Positions 42,901-50,869 of a stretch of DNA of 64,000 nucleotides are shown one piece after another. The notes under the pieces were generated by a model. The model saw only the letters and a list, made by a program, of their open reading frames with translations, searched no databases and was not told the origin of the DNA. The first letter of the stretch is position 1; each line of letters opens with the position of its first letter. Source of the DNA: Burkholderiales bacterium (GTDB lineage: Bacteria; Pseudomonadota; Gammaproteobacteria; Burkholderiales; SG8-41). The stretch lies in the NCBI GenBank assembly GCA_036262035.1, contig DATAJS010000005.1, positions 288,110-352,109 of the forward strand, written 5' to 3'. A program made the translations under genes and the position numbers.

Positions 42901-42928
42901 TTGACGCCCAGTGAAAAGCCCCTATAAT
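42901..42928 (+). promoter_or_regulatory. Sigma-70-type promoter of the phasin gene
   Basis: TTGACG (42901-42906) and a perfect TATAAT (42923-42928) with 16 bases between, 55 bases before the phasin start, followed by a T-rich stretch. It is the clearest promoter in the window and suits a highly expressed gene. Confidence 0.88.
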
Positions 42929-42983
42929 CGTTTTTGTGCATTGCAGCAAAACCCCCTACCCCCACCGCCCTGAAGGAGTCGCC

Positions 42984-43538
42984 ATGTCGTCCCTGTATCA
43001 GACCCCCGAACAGCTGATCGCCCTGAACAAAGCCAACATCGACGCGGCCCTGCGCTTCGCCGGCGTGGCGCTGGAAGGCGCCGAGCGCCTGATCGACCTG
43101 CAGCTCAAGACCGCCAAGAGCGCCCTGAGCGAGAGCTTCGAAGGCGCCAAGGCCCTGGCCTCGGTCCGCGACTTCGAGCAGTTCGCCGCCCTCAAGGACA
43201 CGCTGGTCCAGCCCTCGGTCGAGAAAGCCACGGCCTACGCCAAGCAGGTCTACGACGTCGCGACCGCGACCCAGTCGGATCTCGGCAGGCTCGTCGAAGA
43301 GCAGGTCACCGAGTTCAACAAGCAGGTGATCTCGGCCCTCGACCAGATCGTGAAGAGCGCGCCGGCGGGCTCGGAAGTCGGGATCGCCGCGATGAAGTCG
43401 ACCCTCGCCGCCGTCAACTCGGGTTTCGACAACCTGACCAAAGTCGCCAAGCAGTTCGGAGAAGCGACCCAGAGCAACATCGAAGTGGTCGCGAACCAGA
43501 CGATCGAAGCCGCGAAAAAAGCCAAAAAAGCAGCTTAA
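42984..43538 (+). CDS. phaP: Phasin family protein
   Basis: A 184-residue amphipathic helical protein coating polyhydroxyalkanoate granules. Start M-S-S-L-Y-Q-T-P-E-Q at 42984 after AAGGAG. The phasin_2 pattern is clear: L-N-K-A-N-I-D-A-A-L-R-F-A, A-E-R-L-I-D-L-Q-L, and a Lys/Ala-rich tail A-A-K-K-A-K-K-A-A. A strong promoter and terminator frame the gene, and codon use is even, as expected for high expression. It implies that the organism stores polyhydroxyalkanoate; no synthase gene is present here. Confidence 0.94.
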   Translation: MSSLYQTPEQLIALNKANIDAALRFAGVALEGAERLIDLQLKTAKSALSESFEGAKALASVRDFEQFAALKDTLVQPSVEKATAYAKQVYDVATATQSDLGRLVEEQVTEFNKQVISALDQIVKSAPAGSEVGIAAMKSTLAAVNSGFDNLTKVAKQFGEATQSNIEVVANQTIEAAKKAKKAA

Positions 43539-43556
43539 GTCTTAGCAGCTCCAACG

Positions 43557-43583
43557 AAAAGCCCCGGTTCGCCGGGGCTTTTT
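43557..43583 (+). terminator. Rho-independent terminator of phaP
   Basis: GCCCCGG and CCGGGGC stem with TTCG loop and flanking A and T runs (AAAA before, TTTTT after). Can serve the convergent CinA-like gene as well. Confidence 0.95.
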
Positions 43584-43589
43584 GCTTTT

Positions 43590-44333
43590 CTACGCCGCCG
43601 GTTCGGACCACGCGAAGCCGAGTGTATCGACCCCCGTCTGCAATATCACGATCGCCGCGGGCACGTCCGCGGCGTCTCCCCTCACCCCGAGCTCCACGTG
43701 CCGCTGCTCGCCCATGCGCGGCAGGCTGAAGACCTTGAGCTTCGGATAGCGCGCGAGGCAATCGTTCATGAGGTCGATGAGCTGGCTCTCGCCGCAGCCC
43801 CTGACGATGATCGAGCGCTCGGCGATGCTCCCCGGCGCGAAGATCTCGCGATAGCGGTTCTCCAGCACCCATTCCACCATCGGCCACGCCATCTGCGGAA
43901 AACCGGGCACGAAATGGTGGTTGCCGAGGCTGAATCCGGGGATGCGGTTGTGCGGGTTCGGGACGATCGAAGAACCGGCAGGGAACTCGCCCATCTGCAG
44001 GCGCCGCGGCGTGATCTCGTCGCCGAAGCGTGCGCGTATCTCGGTTTCGGCGTCGGGGTGCAGCCGCAACTCGACACCTGCCGCGCGCGCCGCGCACTCG
44101 CGGGTGTGATCGTCCGGCGTCGCGCCGATGCCGCCGAAGCTGAACACGACGTCCTCGGCGGCCAGCGTGCGTTTCAGCGTCGCGGTGATGAGCTCGGGAT
44201 CGTCACCGAGATACTGCGCCCACGCGAGCCCGAGGCCGCGTGCGGCGAGCAGCTCGATCAGCTTCGGAAGGTGCTTGTCCTGGCGCTTGCCGGAGAGGAT
44301 CTCGTCGCCGATGATGAGGGCAGCGAATTTCAT
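43590..44333 (-). CDS. CinA N-terminal-like (molybdopterin-binding fold) protein
   Basis: A 247-residue protein with the MoCF_biosynth fold found at the N-terminus of CinA. Seen: G-D-E-I-L-S-G near 9-15, F-S-F-G-G-I-G-A-T-P-D-D-H-T near 65-78 and P-N-P-H-N-R-I-P-G-F. The CinA C-terminal deamidase domain is missing, so it is a stand-alone form often annotated as competence/damage-inducible protein A; it may act in nucleotide repair such as ADP-ribose or NAD by-product cleavage (inference). Confidence 0.88.
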   Translation of the reverse strand: MKFAALIIGDEILSGKRQDKHLPKLIELLAARGLGLAWAQYLGDDPELITATLKRTLAAEDVVFSFGGIGATPDDHTRECAARAAGVELRLHPDAETEIRARFGDEITPRRLQMGEFPAGSSIVPNPHNRIPGFSLGNHHFVPGFPQMAWPMVEWVLENRYREIFAPGSIAERSIIVRGCGESQLIDLMNDCLARYPKLKVFSLPRMGEQRHVELGVRGDAADVPAAIVILQTGVDTLGFAWSEPAA

Positions 44334-44335
44334 TC

Positions 44336-44417
44336 GAGTGTTAAGTGTCGAAGGTTAAGTGTTTAGTGGTTGTATCCATTCAACACTCAAAACTCAACGC
44401 TGAACACTCGCTCGTAA
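44336..44417. repeat. Inverted tandem array, AGTGTTA family, 7-base unit (copy 1)
   Basis: Left arm: heptamers of the GAGTGTT/AAGTGTT type from 44336. Right arm from about 44378: heptamers of the ACTCAAC/GAACACT type. The two arms are reverse complements. It starts three bases upstream of the CinA-like start codon and ends just before the CBS gene's stop codon. Confidence 0.88.
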
Positions 44418-44423
44418 CGCCAG

Positions 44424-44852
44424 CTACGAGTGTATGTACGACTCGAGCTGCTTGATGGTCTGCTCCTGCTCGGCGATGACTTCCTTGACTAGGTCGCCGA
44501 TAGAGACGAGCCCGATGAGCTTGTCGCCCTCGCAGACCGGCAGGTGACGGACCCGGCGCTGGGTCATGAGGCCCATGCACTCCTCGACCGTTTTGGACGG
44601 ATCGACCCTGACCACGTCGGCGGTCATGATGTCGCGCACCGCCATGTCCTGCGACGACTTGCCCTGCAGGATGACCTTACGCGCGTAATCGCGCTCGGAC
44701 ATGATGCCGGCGAGGCGCGTGCCTTCAATGACGAGCAGCGCGCCGACGTCTTTCTGCGCCATGAGCTTCAGCGCGTCGAGCACCGTCGCGTCGGGGCGTA
44801 TCGAATAGACCTGACCGCCTTTGGCGGCGAGGAGCTGGTTGAGGCTTTTCAT
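44424..44852 (-). CDS. Two-CBS-domain protein
   Basis: A 142-residue protein of two CBS repeats (about 8-65 and 72-132) which together bind an adenosine nucleotide. Seen: D-V-G-A-L-L-V-I-E-G, I-M-S-E-R-D-Y-A-R-K in repeat 1 and R-V-R-H-L-P-V, G-L-V-S-I-G-D-L-V in repeat 2. No effector domain is fused. It is bracketed by two AGTGTTA-type arrays, as if it were one cassette. Signalling partner unknown. Confidence 0.93.
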   Translation of the reverse strand: MKSLNQLLAAKGGQVYSIRPDATVLDALKLMAQKDVGALLVIEGTRLAGIMSERDYARKVILQGKSSQDMAVRDIMTADVVRVDPSKTVEECMGLMTQRRVRHLPVCEGDKLIGLVSIGDLVKEVIAEQEQTIKQLESYIHS

Positions 44853-44870
44853 ACGGCGACCTCCATGGAC

Positions 44871-44954
44871 CAGTGTCGAGTGTCGAGCTGTGAGTGTTGA
44901 GAGAAAAAACCGTGCCGTTCAGCACTAAGCACCTAACACTAAACACTTAACACT
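44871..44954. repeat. Inverted tandem array, AGTGTTA family, 7-base unit (copy 2)
   Basis: Left arm from 44871: CAGTGTCG then heptamers AGTGTCG, AGCTGTG, AGTGTTG. Right arm from about 44918: CTAAGCA, CCTAACA, CTAAACA, CTTAACA. It flanks the CBS gene on its other side and ends 24 bases before the GGDEF-EAL gene's stop. Confidence 0.88.
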
Positions 44955-44977
44955 GCCGCCAGTGTAGCACCGGCGGC

Positions 44978-47944
44978 TCAAGCTCTGAACGGCTGAACGT
45001 TCAGGGTGCGCGGCACGTCCGGCGCGCGCTCCGCGAGCATCGCGGCGAGCGCATCGGCCGGCGCGGGCGCACAGAAGTGGTTGCCCTGCATCGCGTCGCA
45101 CGCGTGCTCGCGCAGGAAATCCCATTGCTGGCGCGTCTCCACACCCTCGGCGATCACCTGCAGCTTCAGGCTGCGCGCCATGCCGATGACCGCGCGCGTG
45201 AGCTCCACCGCGTCCGGCGCGGCCGGCAGCATGCCGATGAGCGAGCGGTCGATCTTCACCGCATCGACCGGGAAGCGCTTGAGGCAGCCGAGCGACGAGT
45301 GGCCGGTGCCGAAATCGTCGACGACGATGCGCACCCCGATATCCTTCAGGTGCTTGAGGAGCTTGGCCGCGCGATCGGCGTGCCGCATCAGCGCGCTTTC
45401 GGTGAGCTCGACTTCGAGGTAGCGCGGCTCTATCCCGGCGGCATGCGCGGCCTCGCGCAGGCGCTCGACGAGGTCGTCCTGCGCGAACTGGCGCATCGAG
45501 AGGTTCAGCGCGATGCGCGGCGCGGCCGCGCCGGCGGTCTTCCACGCCTGCATCTGCGCGCACGCCTGCGTCAGCACCCAGTGCCCGATCTCGATGAAAA
45601 GCCCGGCATCCTCGGCGATCGGCACGAATTCGGGCGCACCGATCAAGCCTTGTGATGGATGGCGCCAGCGCACCAGCGCTTCGACGCTCAGCACGCGCCG
45701 GTCTTCCACGCTGACGATCGGCTGGTAGTACAGCGCGAGCTCGCCCTGCTCCAGCGCGCGGCGCAGCGCCTTTTCCTTGGCGACGCGCTCCACGAGGTGC
45801 GTGTTCATCTCTGGCGAATGGAACTGGTAATTGTTCTTGCCGTGCTCCTTGGCGCGATACATCGCGATGTCGGCGTTCTTGAGCAGGTCGTGCGCGTCCT
45901 CGCCGTCCTGGGGATACGCGGCGATGCCGACGCTCGCGGTGATGCGGTACTCGCCGTCGCGCAGCAGGAAAGGCTCGGCGGCGGTGTCCAGCACCTTGCG
46001 CGCCACTTCCAGAAGCTGGGTGTCCTCGTCGTAGCCTTCGATCAGGACCACGAACTCGTCGCCGCCCATGCGGCCCAGCGTATCGCCTTCGCGCATGCAC
46101 ACGCGCAGACGGTTCGCGAGGTCCGCGAGCAGCACGTCGCCCGCGTCGTGACCGAGCGTGTCGTTGATGGTCTTGAAGCCGTCGAGGTCGATGAACAGGA
46201 CCGCGAGGCGCCGGTCGTGACGATGCGCCTGCGCCAGCGCCTGCTGGAGGCGCTCGCTGAACATCGAGCGGTTGAACAGCCCGGTCAGGGCATCGTGGCT
46301 CGCGACGAACTGCAGGTTGCGCTCGATCGCCTTGCGCGCGATGAACTGGCCGATGTGCGACGAGAGCGTCTGCGCCACCTGGAGCACCGCCTCGTCCGGC
46401 TCGCGGGTGGCGCGCCCGAAGAACTCCATGACCCCGTAGAAGTCGCCGCCCACGCGCAGCGGAAACGCGAAAGCGCAATTGAGACCCGCCGCGGCCGCGG
46501 CATCGCGGCGGCCGATCCCGGCTTCGGCGGCGAGATCGGACACCCATACCGGGGCTCCCGTATCCCAGACGCGCTGCCCGATGCCCTGGTCCTTGCCCGG
46601 CCGCCCCAGGCGCATCTTGCAATGCTCGCGAAAGGTGTCGAGCTCGGGCGAAGGCAGCGACCACGATTCGGCGCAGCGCAACAGCAGGTTCTGGCGGTCG
46701 AGCACCCAGCGCACGCCGCAGGCGAAGCCGAACGCTTCGCACATCGTCTGCAGCACGCGCGGGATGGCGTCTTCGGCGCTGTTCGCTTCGGTGAGCACCA
46801 TCGCGATGCGGCTGATCACGGCCTGCTGCTGCTCGGCGCGGCGGCGCTCGGTGATGTCCGCGATGAGGGTGAGATAGCCGGTCGGCCGTCCGGTGACGTC
46901 GTGGATGCGGGCGCCCGACACCGCGACATCGATCCGCTTGCCGTGGCGGGTGACGACCGGCGATTCGATGCCGGCCACGCTCTCGCCCGCCAGCACTTTC
47001 GTCCTGAACGCGGTCTCGGCGGCCTCGGAGTCGGCGGAACGGTAAGGCACGAGCTCGCCGCGCACCTCGTCGAAAGTCCAGCCGAAGATGCGCTCCGCCG
47101 CGGCGTTCCAGCTCTCGACGTGGCCTTCGACGTCACGCACGATGATCGCCAGGGGCGAGGCCTCGATCAGCGCACCGAGCTTCTGCGATGCCTGCCGCAG
47201 CTCCTCGCCCATCACGCGCTGGGCGTAGACCTGCTCGTTGAGCTTGAGATTCGCGACGCGCGAAGCGGCGTGGCTTTCCGAAAGCTGGGCGAGGAGCTCG
47301 TTGTTCTCGAACTTCATCGCGATCGCGCCGCGGATCATCTCGGAGACGCGGGGGCCGGTGCCGAGCAGCACGACCATCAGCACGAGCAGCATGACGCCCA
47401 TGTAGAAATGGACCCAGGTGCCCTGGAGGAAGACCGCCGGTATGGTCGGCACGAGCGCCGGTACCAGAAACGCCAGGAAGGCGTTGTTGATCGGGGACAG
47501 CACCAGGCAGGCGGTGATCACCATGCCGCCGACGATGAAGATGACGAGGAATTCCTGTGCCATCGCCGGCGCGGGATACAGCGCCGAGCCGAGCACGCCC
47601 CACGCCGCTCCGCCGGCGACCGCGCCGGTGACGAAGTATCCGCACCATTTGCGTGCCTCGGCCGGCGCGGGCTGCTTCGCGAGATACGAACGGTAGAGCA
47701 GGTAGCGGGTGCCGTGGACGACTACGAGCATCGCGGCCCACAAGGACAGGCTGACGGCGGGAACGACGTCCCACAGCGCTGCGACGACGACCGTGCCGGC
47801 GAGGAGCGATGCGCCGTAGATGGAGCGGGAAAAGCGGTAGAGCTGATTCACCTGCTCGGCGTATATCGCTTCCGCCCGGGTGAATGCCGGGACCCCGATC
47901 GAGTCGGGGGAAGGTGCCGCAGGTGACGTGTCTCCCTCACCCAT
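44978..47944 (-). CDS. Membrane PAS-GAF-GGDEF-EAL protein (cyclic di-GMP turnover)
   Basis: A 988-residue signalling protein. Five or six hydrophobic segments occupy about 30-200. A PAS domain follows (about 245-375, W-N-A-A-A-E-R-I-F-G-W), then GAF (about 395-540), GGDEF (about 555-715, with intact G-G-D-E-F in R-M-G-G-D-E-F) and EAL (about 725-985, with S-V-E-A-L-V-R-W, E-L-T-E-S-A and D-D-F-G-T-G). Both catalytic sites look intact, so it could make or break cyclic di-GMP depending on the signal. The GAF domain may sense a small ligand. Confidence 0.94.
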   Translation of the reverse strand: MGEGDTSPAAPSPDSIGVPAFTRAEAIYAEQVNQLYRFSRSIYGASLLAGTVVVAALWDVVPAVSLSLWAAMLVVVHGTRYLLYRSYLAKQPAPAEARKWCGYFVTGAVAGGAAWGVLGSALYPAPAMAQEFLVIFIVGGMVITACLVLSPINNAFLAFLVPALVPTIPAVFLQGTWVHFYMGVMLLVLMVVLLGTGPRVSEMIRGAIAMKFENNELLAQLSESHAASRVANLKLNEQVYAQRVMGEELRQASQKLGALIEASPLAIIVRDVEGHVESWNAAAERIFGWTFDEVRGELVPYRSADSEAAETAFRTKVLAGESVAGIESPVVTRHGKRIDVAVSGARIHDVTGRPTGYLTLIADITERRRAEQQQAVISRIAMVLTEANSAEDAIPRVLQTMCEAFGFACGVRWVLDRQNLLLRCAESWSLPSPELDTFREHCKMRLGRPGKDQGIGQRVWDTGAPVWVSDLAAEAGIGRRDAAAAAGLNCAFAFPLRVGGDFYGVMEFFGRATREPDEAVLQVAQTLSSHIGQFIARKAIERNLQFVASHDALTGLFNRSMFSERLQQALAQAHRHDRRLAVLFIDLDGFKTINDTLGHDAGDVLLADLANRLRVCMREGDTLGRMGGDEFVVLIEGYDEDTQLLEVARKVLDTAAEPFLLRDGEYRITASVGIAAYPQDGEDAHDLLKNADIAMYRAKEHGKNNYQFHSPEMNTHLVERVAKEKALRRALEQGELALYYQPIVSVEDRRVLSVEALVRWRHPSQGLIGAPEFVPIAEDAGLFIEIGHWVLTQACAQMQAWKTAGAAAPRIALNLSMRQFAQDDLVERLREAAHAAGIEPRYLEVELTESALMRHADRAAKLLKHLKDIGVRIVVDDFGTGHSSLGCLKRFPVDAVKIDRSLIGMLPAAPDAVELTRAVIGMARSLKLQVIAEGVETRQQWDFLREHACDAMQGNHFCAPAPADALAAMLAERAPDVPRTLNVQPFRA

Positions 47945-48021
47945 CTGAGTTGTTGGACGCCGCTAGCTTCAGGGTGCTGCCGGATTGTGACACGAAAAAA
48001 GAGCGCCGCGATACGCCGGCA

Positions 48022-48999
48022 TCACGCACGAGCGCGTATCGCATCGGCTCTCGCGATCACTGTCTGTGCCATGCGTATGTTCGCGATGTCGACGAGCTTG
48101 CCGTCGATCTGCACCGCGCCTTTACCTTGTAAGGCAGCCTCCGACATCGCGTCCACGATGCGGCGTGCACGCAGCACTTCGTCCTCTGCGGGACTGAACA
48201 CTTCGTTGAGCGGCGACACTTGCGTCGGATGGATCGCCCACTTGCCGTCATAGCCCATCGCGGCGACTCGCTTCGAAGCCGACAGGAAACCTTCGGCGTC
48301 CTTGAAGTCGCCGTACACGCCGTCTATAGGCCTTAAGCCATAGGCACGGCACGCGACGAGCACCCGCGCCTGCGCGTAATGCCACGGATCGGCCTGATTG
48401 TAGGTGCGCTTGCCATCGTCATCGCGATCGGACAACACGCCATAATCGTGATGAAGTCCCCCTATACCCGTCGTGCGCGCGCGCGTCGACGCGGCGAAAT
48501 CGCCCGCGCCGAAGCAGATCGCTTCCAGCCGCACGCTCGACTGCGCGATCGCTTCCACGTTCGCCAGCCCGAGCGCGGTCTCGATCAGGATCTCGAAACC
48601 GACTGTCTTCTCCCGCTGCAACGACTGCTCGATCTGCGTCACCAGCATGTCGAGCGCATACACGTCCGCCGGGACGCCGATCTTCGGGATCGAAAGAAGG
48701 TCGAGCCGCGGGCATGCTTCGACCACCTCGATGACGTCGCGATACATCCAGTGCGTGTCGAGCCCGTTGATGCGCACGCCCATCGTCTTGTGACCCCAGT
48801 CGACGTCGTTGAGCGCCGCGATGACGTTCCTGCGCGCCGCCGCTTTGTCGTCGGGGGCGACCGCGTCCTCGAGATCGATGATGACTACGTCCGCCGCCGA
48901 GCGCGCGGCTTTTTCGAAGAGCGCGACCGACGCGCCCGGGACGATCAATTCGGAGCGCGTGAGGCGCGGGGTTCTCATCTCGTGCTGGGTGAAGCTCAT
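48022..48999 (-). CDS. HpcH/HpaI-citrate lyase beta family CoA-ester lyase
   Basis: A 325-residue TIM-barrel aldolase/lyase, closest in pattern to CitE/malyl-CoA lyases. Seen: R-S-E-L-I-V-P-G-A-S near 15-24, I-I-D-L-E-D-A-V near 41-48 with the metal-binding acids, I-E-T-A-L-G-L and the late W-A-I-H-P-T-Q-V. AGGAGCGCCCG precedes the ATG at 48999. Coupled by a four-base overlap to the dehydrogenase gene upstream. It would cleave a 3-hydroxyacyl-CoA into acetyl-CoA or propionyl-CoA plus a keto acid. Confidence 0.9.
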   Translation of the reverse strand: MSFTQHEMRTPRLTRSELIVPGASVALFEKAARSAADVVIIDLEDAVAPDDKAAARRNVIAALNDVDWGHKTMGVRINGLDTHWMYRDVIEVVEACPRLDLLSIPKIGVPADVYALDMLVTQIEQSLQREKTVGFEILIETALGLANVEAIAQSSVRLEAICFGAGDFAASTRARTTGIGGLHHDYGVLSDRDDDGKRTYNQADPWHYAQARVLVACRAYGLRPIDGVYGDFKDAEGFLSASKRVAAMGYDGKWAIHPTQVSPLNEVFSPAEDEVLRARRIVDAMSEAALQGKGAVQIDGKLVDIANIRMAQTVIARADAIRARA

Positions 49000-49877
49000 C
49001 GGGCGCTCCTTTGCGACATCGCTTCGATCACCTCGATGATCGCCGACAGATCGCGGCCGCCGTCGCCGCGTCCCATCATCGCGTTGATGTGCTGCATGAC
49101 GACCGCTCCCGCGGGTGCGGCCTGTCCAAGACCGTGCGCGAGACCGAGCACGATGTCGAGGTCCTTGTGATAGAGCCGCGCTTCGATGCCTGCGGCGAAG
49201 TCGCGCTCGACCATGCGCTTGCCGAAGAGGTCGAGCACGCGGCTCGCGGCGACGCCGCCCATCATCACCTCCCGCACTTTCCCGGGGTCGATGCCGGTCG
49301 CCCTGGCGAGCGACAGCGCTTCGGCCACGCCCTGGGCGGCGACGAGCAGCGCGAGCTGATTGCACGCTTTGGTCGTCTGTCCCGCGCCGCTGTCGCCGAC
49401 GTGGACGATCGTCTTGCCGAGACACTCGAAGAGCGGCTTCACTTTCTCGAACACGTGCGGCTTGCCGCCGACCATGATCGAGAGCGTCGCGCCTTCGGCG
49501 CCCGCCGGACCGCCGGACACCGGCGCGTCCAGCATGTCGATGCCTTTTTCGGCGAGCCGCTGGCCGACGCTGCGCGCGACTGCGGGCGAGATCGTCTCCA
49601 TATCGACGAGGATCGATCCCGCGCGTGCACCGGCAGCGATGCCGTCCGGCCCGAGCGCGACCGCTTCGACGTCGCTCGAGGTCGTCACCATGGTGAAGAT
49701 CACTTCGGCGTTCTGCGCCACATCGCGAGGCGTCGCGAACGCGCGCGCCCCCGCTTTGATGAGCGGCTCCGCCGACGCCGCGCGCCTCGCGTACACCGCC
49801 ATCTCGTGGCCGTGCTTCATCAGGTGCAGCGCCATCGGGCGCCCCATCACACCCAGTCCTATGAATCCCAGTTTCAT
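48996..49877 (-). CDS. 3-hydroxyisobutyrate dehydrogenase family protein (GlxR/HIBADH-like)
   Basis: A 293-residue beta-hydroxyacid dehydrogenase. NAD motif G-L-G-V-M-G-R-P-M-A near 7-16; D-A-P-V-S-G-G-P near 117-124; catalytic Lys in G-Q-T-T-K-A-C-N-Q near 170. Typical members act on tartronate semialdehyde, 3-hydroxyisobutyrate or similar. In this operon with amidase, hydroxyacid reductase and CoA lyase it fits the degradation of a hydroxy or keto acid. Confidence 0.93.
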   Translation of the reverse strand: MKLGFIGLGVMGRPMALHLMKHGHEMAVYARRAASAEPLIKAGARAFATPRDVAQNAEVIFTMVTTSSDVEAVALGPDGIAAGARAGSILVDMETISPAVARSVGQRLAEKGIDMLDAPVSGGPAGAEGATLSIMVGGKPHVFEKVKPLFECLGKTIVHVGDSGAGQTTKACNQLALLVAAQGVAEALSLARATGIDPGKVREVMMGGVAASRVLDLFGKRMVERDFAAGIEARLYHKDLDIVLGLAHGLGQAAPAGAVVMQHINAMMGRGDGGRDLSAIIEVIEAMSQRSAR

Positions 49878-49881
49878 GTCG

Positions 49882-50832
49882 TCACCTTATCAATCCCATC
49901 GCCATCAACACCGGCAGCGTGATCCAGAACAATATCGTGCTCCAGCCGATCAGCAACGCGGCCGCCGCGGCATCCAGCCGGAACCGGTCCGCCAGCAGGA
50001 GCGCGGTCATCATCGACGGCGTCGCGCCTTCCACCACCGAGGCGAGCTGCGCCTCCCCCGGCCGATCGTAGAACGCGTGCACGATGCCCCACACGATGAG
50101 GGGCGTCGCGACCAGCTTGACTGCCGCGGCGCCGAGGATCTCCGGACGCGGCGCGAGGCGCCGCCACGGGATGGTGAGGCCGAGCACGAAGAGGATGACC
50201 GGGATCGTCGCCTGGCCGATGAAGCGCGCGGCGGTCACGAGCGGCGCGTAAGCGATGTCGAGCAGTTGCGCCACGGTGCCGAGGATGAACGCCCAGATCG
50301 GCGGCATCGCGAGCATGACCCGCCACACCGGCGCGTGCTTCACGTTCTTGTCGTGAGAGCCGAACCGCGTCGCGATCCACACCCCCAGGCTCCACACCAG
50401 CGGCATGGTCATCAGCATGTCGTTGAACACCGCGTAGCGCGTCGCTTCGCGGCCGTAGAAGAAGATCAGCACCGGCACGCCGATGTTGAAGGTGTTGCCG
50501 AACATGCCGGCGAGCATGAGCGAGGCGCGCGTCGGATCGGTGAGGCGCCAGATCGGCAGGACGTACAGCAGGATATACAGCAGGGCGCCCGAGATCAGCG
50601 TGCCGATGCCGACCAGGAGCGGCACCGAGAGCAGATCGCGGTCGATCGGCGTCGTCGCGGACACCGCGAACAGGATGCAGGGGTAGAACACGTACATCAC
50701 GAGGCGGTTCAACTGCATGCGCAGCACCGCCACCTCGGCGTCGGCGAAGAAGCGCGGCCAGAACGCGCCCGCGGCGACGAGCAGCCCGAGCGGCAGCATC
50801 ACCTGCACCATCAGGTTGAAGAGCTGCGTCAT
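49882..50832 (-). CDS. AEC family transporter (auxin efflux carrier-like)
   Basis: A 316-residue integral membrane permease with about ten hydrophobic segments, two inverted five-helix repeats, and the kinked-helix N-V-G-V-P-style motif (N-I-G-V-P-V-L-I-F). Bacterial members export or import dicarboxylates such as malate or malonate. It is the only gene of the catabolic operon placed between the amidase and the dehydrogenase and probably moves a pathway acid. Confidence 0.9.
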   Translation of the reverse strand: MTQLFNLMVQVMLPLGLLVAAGAFWPRFFADAEVAVLRMQLNRLVMYVFYPCILFAVSATTPIDRDLLSVPLLVGIGTLISGALLYILLYVLPIWRLTDPTRASLMLAGMFGNTFNIGVPVLIFFYGREATRYAVFNDMLMTMPLVWSLGVWIATRFGSHDKNVKHAPVWRVMLAMPPIWAFILGTVAQLLDIAYAPLVTAARFIGQATIPVILFVLGLTIPWRRLAPRPEILGAAAVKLVATPLIVWGIVHAFYDRPGEAQLASVVEGATPSMMTALLLADRFRLDAAAAALLIGWSTILFWITLPVLMAMGLIR

Positions 50833-50869
50833 GCTGCGGGTAGCGGCCGGGCCGTGCTCTCGATGCCGC

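Noticed and set aside
44336-44954. Insertion sequence or transposon around the CBS gene
   Set aside because: No transposase, no target-site duplication that I can see, and the flanking arrays are internally mirrored instead of being simple terminal inverted repeats. Retained only as a possible cassette.
45659-47926. A 755-codon plus-strand open frame
   Set aside because: It lies antisense to the well-supported GGDEF-EAL gene; at this GC content long stop-free antisense frames are expected. Its product is rich in Arg/His/Ala and has no domain.
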